A DNA stretch of 64,000 nt. Origin: JAJYSO01 sp964586655 (GTDB lineage: Bacteria; Bacteroidota; Bacteroidia; Flavobacteriales; Flavobacteriaceae). This document shows, one piece after another, positions 24,715-33,009 of the stretch. Position 1 is the stretch's first letter. Each line of letters opens with the position of its first letter. The translations under genes and the position numbers were made by a program. The notes under the pieces were generated by a model, which saw only the letters and a list, made by a program, of their open reading frames with translations, was not told the origin of the DNA and searched no databases. Location of the stretch: NCBI GenBank assembly GCA_964586655.1, contig CAZPGY010000001.1, forward strand, positions 248,001 to 312,000, given 5' to 3'.

Positions 24715-24909
24715 CGATTTCCGGCGGAGATCAGAAAGTACCGTATGCTTAGTATAAATCTTATATTGAAAATGCTCCTTAGTGCTTACTTGACTTTATA
24801 ACAGCCTGATTTATGGGGGGTATTATTCCTTTCTATGGCCCGACCTTGCTCTACAAAGTTATCTGTTTTATGTTAGCGACCCGCGGATGCTCTTGGAGTT
24901 TGGTGTTAG
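24715..24909 (+). repeat. Diverged interspersed element of about 200 bp, copy 1
   Basis: The element aligns along its whole length with 41743-41946. Shared blocks include a hairpin GATTTCC..GGAGATC (GATTTC..GAAATC in copy 2), CTTAGTGCTTACTTGACTT, TTCTATG, TTTTATGTT, GCTCTTG and a common end in TTAG. No open frame is shared. The hairpin is kept although its bases differ, which suggests a folded RNA or DNA element. Confidence 0.6.
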
Positions 24910-24950
24910 ACGGATTCCAGTCGCAAATATAGCCTGGTCTTAAATAAACA

Positions 24951-24974
24951 AAAGACCGTCCAAAGACGGTCTTT
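24951..24974 (-). terminator. Terminator of the aldehyde dehydrogenase gene
   Basis: AAAGACCGTC and GACGGTCTTT form a perfect 10-base stem with a 4-base loop, 42 bases after the minus-strand stop at 25016. Confidence 0.85.
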
Positions 24975-25015
24975 TGTGGGTTAGTTTGCTTAGGTTATAA
25001 GCGTTTTTTTAAAAC

Positions 25016-26593
25016 TTATAAGTCAAACTTAATTCCTTGTGCCAAGGGCAATTCAGTGGTGTAGTTGATGGTATTGGTTTGACGGCGCATATAGATTTTC
25101 CAAGCATCAGAACCTGATTCTCGACCGCCGCCGGTTTCTTTTTCTCCACCAAAGGCACCGCCAATTTCTGCACCGGAAGTTCCGATGTTGACGTTGGCAA
25201 TTCCACAATCAGAACCTTCTGCAGACAAGAAGCGCTCTGATTCACGTAGGTTGTCGGTCATGATGGCAGAAGAGAGGCCTTGCGCCACTCCATTGTGCAG
25301 GTCTATGGCGTTCTCCAAATCTCCTGAATATTTTATCAAATAAAGCAGGGGAGCAAAGGTTTCGTTTTGAACGATTTCGTATTCGTTCTCTACTTCGGCA
25401 ATGGAGGGCTCTACATAGCAGCCTGACTCATAGCCTTCTCCTTCGAGTACCTTTCCTTCAACCAACATTTTTCCTCCTTGTTTTTTTACTTCTTCGATGG
25501 CGTCTTGATACATTTTTACGGTATCCTTGTCAATCAAGGGACCTACGTGGTTGTTTTCATCCAAGGGATTGCCAATTCTCAGTTGCTTATAGGCGTCTAC
25601 AATGGCGTTTTTAACCTTGTCGTAAACTTCTTCGTGAATGATCAGACGACGGGTAGAGGTACAACGCTGACCGGCAGTGCCCACAGCGCCAAATACGGCT
25701 CCGATGACGGTGTTTTTAATATTGGCATTGGGGGTGATGATAATGGCGTTGTTTCCGCCCAATTCCAAAAGAGTTTTGCCAAGACGGCCGGCAACTTCTT
25801 GCCCGATAGCGCGTCCCATAGGGATAGAACCGGTGGCCGAAATTAAAGGCGCACGCTTGTCTTTGGTCAAGAATTGTCCCACTTCTTTGTCTCCGGTAAT
25901 CACACAAGAAATAGCAGCCGGCATTCCGTTTTCTTCTAAAACACGTCCCATAACTCGGTGAAGGGCCAAGGTGCTGAACGGAACTTTTTCAGATCCTTTC
26001 CAAACACAAACATCGCCACACACCCATGCATTGGCTACATTCCAACCCCAAGGAGCCATCGGGAAATTGAAGGCGGTAATAATGCCCACAACTCCTAAAG
26101 GATGCCACTGTTCAAACATGCGGTGTCCCGGACGCTCGCTTTTCATGGTTTTACCGTACAACTGACGAGAAAGACCTACAGCAAAATCACAAATGTCGAT
26201 GACTTCCTGTACTTCTCCCAAGCCTTCTTGGTAGGATTTTCCCATTTCATAGGAAACTAATTTTCCCAAAGGTTCTTTCAGACGGCGTACTTCGTCATTG
26301 AATTGACGAACAATCTCGCCTCGCTGTGGAGCGGGAACCTTACGCCAGACTTTAAAAGCCTCTTGTGCCGCTTTAATGGTTTTTTCATAATCTTCTTTTG
26401 TTGTGCATTTTACTTTTCCAATTAACTCACCGTCAACCGGAGAATAAGATTCAAGCACTTCTCCATGGGCAAAAAATTCTGACCCAATGGCCGTTCCGTT
26501 CATTTCAGAGGTCATTCCCAACTCCTTCAGGGCCTCTTTTATACCAAACTCTTTGGCAATGTCTTTGGTTGCTAATGCTGCAGTATTACTCAT
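25016..26593 (-). CDS. Aldehyde dehydrogenase, ALDH7/antiquitin-like (aminoadipate-semialdehyde type)
   Basis: The 525-residue enzyme oxidises an aldehyde to an acid with NAD(P)+. It has the complete family set: FNFP (175-178), catalytic base Glu277 in LLELGG and nucleophile Cys311 in GQRCTSTRR. Length and motifs match the ALDH7 group, whose members act on alpha-aminoadipate semialdehyde in lysine breakdown or on betaine aldehyde. The C-terminus keeps the GGGRESGSDAWK segment that marks that group. No lysine-degradation gene is adjacent, so the substrate is inferred. It is a single gene with its own terminator. Confidence 0.88.
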   Translation of the reverse strand: MSNTAALATKDIAKEFGIKEALKELGMTSEMNGTAIGSEFFAHGEVLESYSPVDGELIGKVKCTTKEDYEKTIKAAQEAFKVWRKVPAPQRGEIVRQFNDEVRRLKEPLGKLVSYEMGKSYQEGLGEVQEVIDICDFAVGLSRQLYGKTMKSERPGHRMFEQWHPLGVVGIITAFNFPMAPWGWNVANAWVCGDVCVWKGSEKVPFSTLALHRVMGRVLEENGMPAAISCVITGDKEVGQFLTKDKRAPLISATGSIPMGRAIGQEVAGRLGKTLLELGGNNAIIITPNANIKNTVIGAVFGAVGTAGQRCTSTRRLIIHEEVYDKVKNAIVDAYKQLRIGNPLDENNHVGPLIDKDTVKMYQDAIEEVKKQGGKMLVEGKVLEGEGYESGCYVEPSIAEVENEYEIVQNETFAPLLYLIKYSGDLENAIDLHNGVAQGLSSAIMTDNLRESERFLSAEGSDCGIANVNIGTSGAEIGGAFGGEKETGGGRESGSDAWKIYMRRQTNTINYTTELPLAQGIKFDL

Positions 26594-26754
26594 GTAGTCA
26601 AATTTTTAAAAATATAGATGTTCATTAATCGCATTAAAAATAAGCTTGATTTTCAATGGAATGCGAAATTATGAAATTACTTGTAAAATATCACATTTTA
26701 TACCTAAACTTCCTGTTAAATTATAGGTATGAAGGAGGGAAATACCAGTGTTTT

Positions 26755-27861
26755 TTAGACGATAATTTTCCGTTGAACGCGCTGGGAGATGGCTGTCAAG
26801 ACTTCATAAGAAATGGTGCCGGCTTGATGGGCAAAGAGAGCCGTGTTTTTTTCTCGGCCAAAAATGTGTACTTCATCTCCTTCTTGACAGACGATATTGG
26901 TTACGTCTGCCATCATCATGTCCATGCACACATCGCCGATAACCGGCGCCGGTTGACCGTTGATGATGACCGCCGTTTTTCCGTTGCCGTATATGCGGTG
27001 ATATCCATCGGCATAACCCAGCGGAAGGGTGGCGACCTTAGAAGGTTTTTTGGCGGTAAAATTGCGGTTATAGCTGACTGATTCCCCTGTTTTGAGTTGA
27101 TGAATTTGGGTGATGATGGTTTTTAAACTCGCAATGGCTTGGAGGTTTTGATCGGCTTGGGCAGAATTGCCAAACCCATAAAGACCAATGCCTGTGCGAA
27201 CCATATCAAAATGAGCTTCCGGAAAATTTAAAATGCCCGAAGTATTGCACAAATGAAGCCATGGTCGGTAGTCGAGAGCGGTACTTATTTTGTGTGTCAT
27301 TTGTTTGAATTGTCGAATTTGCTGCCGACTAAAGGCAGCTGCTTCTCGCTTGTCACTCGCCACAAAATGAGAGTAAATTCCTTCTACTTTAAGCCGGTGA
27401 TTGTGTCGGAGCTGTGTAATCACTTCATCAATTTCAGTTTCCTCAAAACCCAATCGGTTCATCCCGGTATTGAGATTGAGGTGAACCGGGTATTCCTGTA
27501 ACTTGTGTTTTTCAGCCACTTTGGCAAAGGCATTTAAACCGGATAAGCTATACAGGGTAGGCGTAATTTGATTTGAAAGACAGGATTCATAGTCGGTTGG
27601 AAGCAATTGAAAGGCTAAAATGGGTTTCTTAATTCCGTTTTTCCGCAGGAGAACCGCTTCTTTTACAAAAGCAGTAGCCAAATAATCGACGCCCAGTTTT
27701 TCGAGTTCTCGGGCTATCCTCACGGCGTCACTGCCATAGGCAAAGGCTTTGACAACGCCCATAAACCGGGTGTTTTTGGAGGTTTTAGATTGCAGATGAC
27801 GATAATTGTGTGCCAAGGCCTTTAGGTCGATTTCAAGTGTAGTTTCCCGGATTTGCGACAT
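26755..27861 (-). CDS. alr: Alanine racemase
   Basis: This PLP enzyme makes D-alanine for peptidoglycan. The 368-residue protein has the PLP lysine in VVKAFAYGSD (Lys38, Tyr42) and the catalytic tyrosine in the SVSYNRNF segment near 267, plus the C-terminal beta domain with GDVCMDMMMADV. The family usually has Asn where this protein has Phe40 (VKANAYG); the change is next to but not part of the catalytic pair. The gene is divergent from the flippase gene. Confidence 0.93.
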   Translation of the reverse strand: MSQIRETTLEIDLKALAHNYRHLQSKTSKNTRFMGVVKAFAYGSDAVRIARELEKLGVDYLATAFVKEAVLLRKNGIKKPILAFQLLPTDYESCLSNQITPTLYSLSGLNAFAKVAEKHKLQEYPVHLNLNTGMNRLGFEETEIDEVITQLRHNHRLKVEGIYSHFVASDKREAAAFSRQQIRQFKQMTHKISTALDYRPWLHLCNTSGILNFPEAHFDMVRTGIGLYGFGNSAQADQNLQAIASLKTIITQIHQLKTGESVSYNRNFTAKKPSKVATLPLGYADGYHRIYGNGKTAVIINGQPAPVIGDVCMDMMMADVTNIVCQEGDEVHIFGREKNTALFAHQAGTISYEVLTAISQRVQRKIIV

Positions 27862-27999
27862 GGATTGATTTCGGTTTTACAACTCAAAAATAAGGATTTG
27901 TCAAAGATTGAGCAGGAGCAGGGATATAAATCTTTCTTCAAAATCAAAAGCGCTCAAACAAAAATTTATAATTTTAGCCTTTCTAAAGCAATAGGCAAC

Positions 28000-29448
28000 G
28001 TGTTTAAAAAACTCTTTCAACAAACTTTTATTTATGGCTTGGCCACCGTACTTCCACGGATGTTGAGTTTTTTACTCACCCCACTCTATACCCAAGTGCT
28101 TGATACAACTGCTGAATATGGGGAGATATCGGTCATTTTTTCCTATATGATTATTTTTAATGTGTTGCTGGCCTATGGGATGGAGACCGCTTTCTTTCGC
28201 TTTTTTCATAAAAGGGAAAACAAGGCCGGAGTCATCAGTACTTCCAGTATATCCTTGATAGGCTCATCGATCTTGTTTTTGGGATTGGCTTTTTTATTGC
28301 AAAATCAAATTGCTTTGCTCACAGAAATCTCGGTGAGATATATCCGGTTTGTAATATGGATTCTGTTTTTTGATGCGCTGGTGATTATTCCGTTTGCTTG
28401 GTTACGAGCGCAGGAAAGACCTATGAAATATGCGTTGATTAAAATCGTTAATGTGGCCATAAACTTGGGATTGAACGTATTTTTCTTGGTCTTTTTGGAG
28501 GATTTGGCCGCTACTTCAAGCTTTTTTCAAGAGTTGTATGTGCCCCATAATGAGGTTGCTTATGTTTTTATTGCCAACCTCATCGCCAGTTTTGTGACTT
28601 TGCTGTGGATGGCTCCTTTTTATTTTAAATTGAAATTCGATTTTGATAAAGCATTGTGGAACAAAATGCTGCGTTATGCTTTTCCGGTGCTGATTGCCGG
28701 ATTGGCCTTTGCGGTCAATACGGCTTTTGATAAAATCATGCTCTATAAAATGTTGCCCGAATCTGTGGCCAAAGCGCAAGTAGGCATGTATGCGGCTTGT
28801 TATAAAATTGCCTTGTTTATGACGCTTTTTGGAACCGCATTTAGGTTGGGGATTGAGCCCTTTTTCTTTAGCCATGCCGAACACAAAGACGCACGGAAAA
28901 CGTATGCCGATATCACTAAATATTTCTGCATATTTGGTTCGCTTATCCTGATAGCAGTCATTGTTTTTGCCGATGTACTCAAAGTGTTGATTATTCGAGA
29001 CAGCAGCTATTGGGAGGCCATGGCTATTGTTCCTTTGATCTTATTGGCCAATCTGTTTTTAGGGATTTATTACAACCTCTCCGTATGGTATAAAATTACC
29101 GATCGTACTAAATACGGGGCTTATATCTCTACAATCGGTGCTATCGTGACCATTGTGGTAAATCTTATTTTAATCCCTATACTCGGATTCATGGGAGCAG
29201 CTATTTCAACGGTTGGGGCTTATGGGGTCATGGCTTTATTGTCTTATTGGTATGGGCAAAAATATTATGCCATCCCTTACAATCTTAAAAAAATATTGGG
29301 ATATATAGGATTGTCAGTAGGCTTTTCCGCGCTGTCTTTCTACGGGTTCCGTGGAAATTATTTCGTGGGTATCGCTTTGCTTCTTGTTTTTATAGCAGTA
29401 ATTTATGCCGGCGAGAAAAAACAATTGAAAGGGATAATAAAGAATTGA
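28000..29448 (+). CDS. Polysaccharide/lipid-linked sugar flippase (MOP superfamily)
   Basis: This integral membrane protein has about twelve to fourteen helices. It fits the Wzx/RfbX-type exporters that flip lipid-linked O-antigen or capsule units across the inner membrane. The frame is open from 27853 but the first 49 codons would overlap the start of alr and look non-coding. The GTG at 28000 places the amphipathic start (FKKLFQQTFIYGLATVLPRM) at the N-terminus, as in relatives, and leaves 483 residues. The order flippase-dut-nucleotidyltransferase is common in Flavobacteriia and links it to surface sugar assembly. Confidence 0.87.
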   Translation: MFKKLFQQTFIYGLATVLPRMLSFLLTPLYTQVLDTTAEYGEISVIFSYMIIFNVLLAYGMETAFFRFFHKRENKAGVISTSSISLIGSSILFLGLAFLLQNQIALLTEISVRYIRFVIWILFFDALVIIPFAWLRAQERPMKYALIKIVNVAINLGLNVFFLVFLEDLAATSSFFQELYVPHNEVAYVFIANLIASFVTLLWMAPFYFKLKFDFDKALWNKMLRYAFPVLIAGLAFAVNTAFDKIMLYKMLPESVAKAQVGMYAACYKIALFMTLFGTAFRLGIEPFFFSHAEHKDARKTYADITKYFCIFGSLILIAVIVFADVLKVLIIRDSSYWEAMAIVPLILLANLFLGIYYNLSVWYKITDRTKYGAYISTIGAIVTIVVNLILIPILGFMGAAISTVGAYGVMALLSYWYGQKYYAIPYNLKKILGYIGLSVGFSALSFYGFRGNYFVGIALLLVFIAVIYAGEKKQLKGIIKN

Positions 29449-29546
29449 AAATGGAGTTTTAAAAACAACCGCATCCGCAACAGGTGCGGATTGACTTCTT
29501 GTTGGGGGGGTCGCTCCACAAAGAAAGGATAAACAAAAAAAAGGTC

Positions 29547-29567
29547 ACTGCGCATTTATTGCGCAGT
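29547..29567 (+). terminator. Hairpin after the flippase gene
   Basis: ACTGCGCA and TGCGCAGT form a perfect 8-base stem with a 5-base loop, followed by TTCTTTATT. The T run is broken, so strength is uncertain. A second hairpin (ATCCGCA/TGCGGAT) lies just upstream, near 29475. Confidence 0.5.
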
Positions 29568-29691
29568 CGGTTCTTTATTACCTCCCTTTCTCTTTGGCAG
29601 ATAATGAAAGGCTAAATTCACCCCACAATCACTTTCCATTGTTGGGAATTAATTTTTATCTTGCCGAAATTAAAAAACGGAAAATATTATT

Positions 29692-30126
29692 ATGAACGTC
29701 AAAATAATCAACCATTCCAAACACGATTTGCCGACTTATAAAACGGAAGCTTCGGCGGGCATGGATTTAAGGGCCAATATTGAAGAAGCAATCGTATTGC
29801 GTCCTTTGGAACGCAAAATCATCAAGACCGGTTTGTTTATGGAATTGCCGGTGGGTTATGAAGCACAGGTGCGTCCGCGTAGTGGTTTAGCAATCAAAAA
29901 AGGGATTAGTGTGCTCAATTCCCCCGGTACCATCGATGCAGATTATCGCGGAGAAATAGGGGTGGTTTTGATCAATTTGTCCCGGGAAGATTTTACCGTT
30001 CATGACGGCGACCGCATTGCCCAAATGGTCATTGCCAAACACGAGCAAGTAGATTGGGAGGAAGTTGAGGTGTTGGAAGAAAGCACCCGCGGTGCCGGTG
30101 GTTTTGGCAGTACCGGAACCCGCTAA
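29692..30126 (+). CDS. dut: dUTP diphosphatase
   Basis: The enzyme hydrolyses dUTP to dUMP and keeps uracil out of DNA. It is 144 residues and trimeric by family. All five motifs are seen: AGMDLRA, PRSGLA, GTIDADYRGE with the catalytic Asp, RIAQMVI, and the C-terminal GGFGSTG arm that closes over the active site. It lies 57 bases before the nucleotidyltransferase gene and probably shares its transcript. Confidence 0.97.
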   Translation: MNVKIINHSKHDLPTYKTEASAGMDLRANIEEAIVLRPLERKIIKTGLFMELPVGYEAQVRPRSGLAIKKGISVLNSPGTIDADYRGEIGVVLINLSREDFTVHDGDRIAQMVIAKHEQVDWEEVEVLEESTRGAGGFGSTGTR

Positions 30127-30183
30127 CTATTCAAAAAACAGATTCTGATATATAATTTATATTTTTAAAACCTAAAAAAAGCT

Positions 30184-31194
30184 ATGAAAATAATCGTTCC
30201 CATGGCAGGTCGCGGTTCGCGCTTGCGTCCTCATACCTTGACAACTCCCAAGCCTTTGATTCCCATTGCCGGAAAATCTATCGTGCATCGTTTGGTAGAG
30301 GATATTACCAAAGTTCTCGAAGAAAAAGTGGATGAAATTGCCTTTGTTATCGGTAAGGATTTTGGAAAAGAAGTAGAAGAAAATCTTAAACGCATTGCAG
30401 AAGACCTCGGTGCTAAAGGTAGTATTTATATTCAGGACAAACCTTTGGGCACCGGTCATGCCATCATGTGCGCCAAAGATTCTTTGGAAGGCCCGGCGGT
30501 AGTGGCTTATGCCGATACCTTGTTTAAAGCTGATTTTACGCTGGATACCTCCGTTGACGGGGTGATGTGGGTCAAGCAAGTCGACAATCCTGAAGCTTTT
30601 GGGGTCGTCAAACTCAACGATAAAGGCGAGATCACCGATTTGGTGGAAAAACCACAGGAAAAAGTATCCGATCTGGCGGTTATCGGTATTTATTATTTTA
30701 AGGATGTCGGCATTCTCAAAGATCAATTGCAGGAAGTCTTGGACGAAAACCTCTTGCACGGCGGAGAATATCAAATCAACGACGGCATCAAAAAAATGTG
30801 GGACAAAGGTTATGTCTTTAAACCTGGAAAAGTGGATCACTGGATGGATTGCGGCAACAAAACCGTGGCCGTGGAAACCAATAGCCGCATGCTGAATTTC
30901 TTACAGGAAGACGGTGAAAAACTGGTGGCAGATTCCGTTAAACTGGAGAATTCCAAAATTATTCCTCCTTGTTTTATCGGAGAGAATGTCCTCCTGAAAA
31001 ACACCACCATTGGTCCCAATGTCTCTATCGGAAAAGATTGTGAAATTGTTAATTCCACCCTCAAAAATTCCCTGGTTCAAACGCATGTAGAAATTAAAAA
31101 TGCCGATCTCGATCAGGCGATGATAGGGAATCACGCCCGTTATGACGGTAATTTTAAAAGCATCAGCATAGGAGATTATTCGGTATTGGAATAG
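30184..31194 (+). CDS. Sugar-nucleotide pyrophosphorylase (nucleotidyltransferase family)
   Basis: The 336-residue protein joins a sugar 1-phosphate to a nucleotide. It opens with the signature IVPMAGRGSRLRPHTLTTPK and has GTGHAIM near residue 95, a catalytic Asp in AYADTLF and a C-terminal left-handed beta-helix with hexapeptide-like repeats (about 255-335). It resembles glucose-1-phosphate thymidylyl- or mannose-1-phosphate guanylyl-transferases, but the exact sugar is uncertain. It is linked with the flippase and dut genes and probably feeds surface polysaccharide synthesis. Confidence 0.87.
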   Translation: MKIIVPMAGRGSRLRPHTLTTPKPLIPIAGKSIVHRLVEDITKVLEEKVDEIAFVIGKDFGKEVEENLKRIAEDLGAKGSIYIQDKPLGTGHAIMCAKDSLEGPAVVAYADTLFKADFTLDTSVDGVMWVKQVDNPEAFGVVKLNDKGEITDLVEKPQEKVSDLAVIGIYYFKDVGILKDQLQEVLDENLLHGGEYQINDGIKKMWDKGYVFKPGKVDHWMDCGNKTVAVETNSRMLNFLQEDGEKLVADSVKLENSKIIPPCFIGENVLLKNTTIGPNVSIGKDCEIVNSTLKNSLVQTHVEIKNADLDQAMIGNHARYDGNFKSISIGDYSVLE

Positions 31195-31230
31195 TACGGA
31201 AGTGGCCTTAAAACAGCCTAATCTTTCTGT
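31195..31230 (+). repeat. MITE-family end fragment after the nucleotidyltransferase gene
   Basis: TACGGAAGTGGCCTTA followed by AAACAGCCTAATCTTTCTGT matches the left end of the element at 38501-38671 with five changes. It begins directly after the stop codon TAG of the gene at 30184. Confidence 0.55.
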
Positions 31231-31276
31231 TAAAAAGGATCGTCATAGCTACTATGACTGTCTGATTCTTGCTTTT

Positions 31277-32284
31277 TTAAGAGTGGTGTTTTTTTAAATA
31301 GTCTTTTGCCGTTTGGCTTACCGCTGTTTCTATCGGCGTGTATTTAAAATCGAGATGTTCGAGGAGTTTGGTGTTGTCATAGGTTGCATCCGTGAAAATT
31401 TCTTTGATACTTTCATGAGTAATTTGCTTGGAAGCCCCAAAGATATATCCTATAGATTGTCCTATCCACAGCAACCAAACCATCCATTTTTTAAGTTTGA
31501 TAAACGGTGGTTTCCGGTGAAGGTGTTGTGCCACCATATCGGTGAGTTCTTCCATTTTTAAATTTTCACTCACCACAATAAAATTATCATTCTGAATAGT
31601 GCTGTCCATTAGTTTGAGCATGGCCGATACCACATCGTTTACAGCCACAAATCCCGATTGGCGGGGGATGCGAAAAGGGAAGCCTTTGGCTATGCGGGTA
31701 AAGATTTGGCCGCTACCTGAATGCGGATTACCCGGTCCTATGATGATTGCCGGATTGAGGATAACCACCGGTAAACCTTCCTGTGAGGCGCGCCAAACCT
31801 CCATTTCAGCGCCGTATTTACTAATGTCGTAATAACTGTGAGGGCGAACATGGTCGCGGGGTGATTTTTCGTGAATCAATTGCCCCGGGGGTTCACTGCC
31901 TAAAGCGGCTACGGAGCTCAGGAAGCAAAATTTTTTTACGCCAAATTTCAAGGCTAAATTGACCATATTGGCCGTGCCTTCAATATTGACCTTGCGCAAT
32001 TTGTGTCGATCACGAACGTCAAAAGAAATTAATCCGGCACAGTGATACACCTCGGTAACCCCTTCAAAGACCTTTTCCAGTCGGGGAATATCGGTAACGT
32101 CTCCACGAACCCAAGAAATTTTCTCAATTTGCTGTTGGTCATCAAATTGTTTCCGGATTTGGGTGAGGATCCGATTTCGTTTTTCCGGCGTGCGATAGAG
32201 TGCTCTAATGTGTTTTTCCCGTTTTATCAGGGCCATCAGCAATTGCCGGCCCACCATGCCTGTGCTGCCTGTAACTAAAATCAT
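31277..32284 (-). CDS. NAD-dependent epimerase/dehydratase family protein (extended SDR)
   Basis: The 335-residue Rossmann protein has the nucleotide loop TGSTGMVG (about 5-12) and the catalytic YDISK (Tyr and Lys near 152-156). The middle segment (NIEGTANMVNLA) is typical of the dihydroflavonol-4-reductase-like branch of extended SDRs. The substrate cannot be told; sterol-like, sugar or polyketide substrates occur in this group. It converges on the nucleotidyltransferase gene but is on the other strand and is not part of that operon. Confidence 0.85.
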   Translation of the reverse strand: MILVTGSTGMVGRQLLMALIKREKHIRALYRTPEKRNRILTQIRKQFDDQQQIEKISWVRGDVTDIPRLEKVFEGVTEVYHCAGLISFDVRDRHKLRKVNIEGTANMVNLALKFGVKKFCFLSSVAALGSEPPGQLIHEKSPRDHVRPHSYYDISKYGAEMEVWRASQEGLPVVILNPAIIIGPGNPHSGSGQIFTRIAKGFPFRIPRQSGFVAVNDVVSAMLKLMDSTIQNDNFIVVSENLKMEELTDMVAQHLHRKPPFIKLKKWMVWLLWIGQSIGYIFGASKQITHESIKEIFTDATYDNTKLLEHLDFKYTPIETAVSQTAKDYLKKHHS

Positions 32285-32375
32285 GTTTCAAAGATAGACA
32301 TTCCCGTAAGAAAGACATTTTTTTGAAGCGATATCAAATGACATCAGTATTTTTATACGGAGCTTTTTGCGGAAC

Positions 32376-32404
32376 TTGCAAGGCAAAAATTTTATGTACT
32401 TTTG
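32376..32404 (+). promoter_or_regulatory. Promoter of hemJ
   Basis: TTG (32376-32378) and TACTTTTG (32397-32404) are 18 bases apart, a full match to the Bacteroidota promoter. They lie 27 bases before the ATG at 32432. Confidence 0.65.
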
Positions 32405-32431
32405 CGGTGCTTAATAACTCACTCCCTAATT

Positions 32432-32971
32432 ATGTATCAGTATCTTTTAGCTTTGCATATTATCTTTATTGTTACTTGGTTTAGCGGGATGTTTTACATT
32501 GTGCGGCTTTTTATTTATGCGGCTGAAGCTCATGAAAAGGAGGGAGAAGAGCGCAAGATATTGCTCAAGCATTACAAAGTCATGTCTAAACGCTTGTGGT
32601 TGGGCATCACTTGGCCTTCTGCAATTTTAACTGCTATTTTCGGGCCTTTGCTAATTTTTGTCGGTCCCTGGGCAACTTCCTTTGGAGCACAGGATTGGCT
32701 GCATGTCAAATTGGGTTTTGTCATACTGTTGTACCTCTATTTTATAAGCCTGCACATAATCTACCGCCAGCAGCAGCGCGGGATTTTTAAATATTCTCCT
32801 CAGAAACTGCGAATTTGGAACGAAGTCGCCACTGTGTTTTTGGTGGCCATTGTCATGTTGGCCGTGGTCAAGAATGCGATGAGCTGGCTGTGGGGATTAA
32901 TCGGACTCGTAGCCCTGATGATCCTGTTGATGGCCGCCATCAGAATTTATAAAAACCTGCGGTCAAAATAG
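32432..32971 (+). CDS. hemJ: HemJ-type protoporphyrinogen IX oxidase (CopD-like membrane protein)
   Basis: This 179-residue inner-membrane protein with four or five helices probably oxidises protoporphyrinogen IX to protoporphyrin IX in heme synthesis. The conserved His in LALHIIF (His9), the FSGMFYI segment, a second conserved region WLHVKLGFVIL with a His and ISLHIIYRQQ fit HemJ. The ATG at 32432 is preferred to a TTG 30 bases upstream, which would overlap the promoter. Confidence 0.82.
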   Translation: MYQYLLALHIIFIVTWFSGMFYIVRLFIYAAEAHEKEGEERKILLKHYKVMSKRLWLGITWPSAILTAIFGPLLIFVGPWATSFGAQDWLHVKLGFVILLYLYFISLHIIYRQQQRGIFKYSPQKLRIWNEVATVFLVAIVMLAVVKNAMSWLWGLIGLVALMILLMAAIRIYKNLRSK

Positions 32972-33009
32972 GGGTGTAAAGCTATCGTACAACTATAAAA
33001 TACACCACA

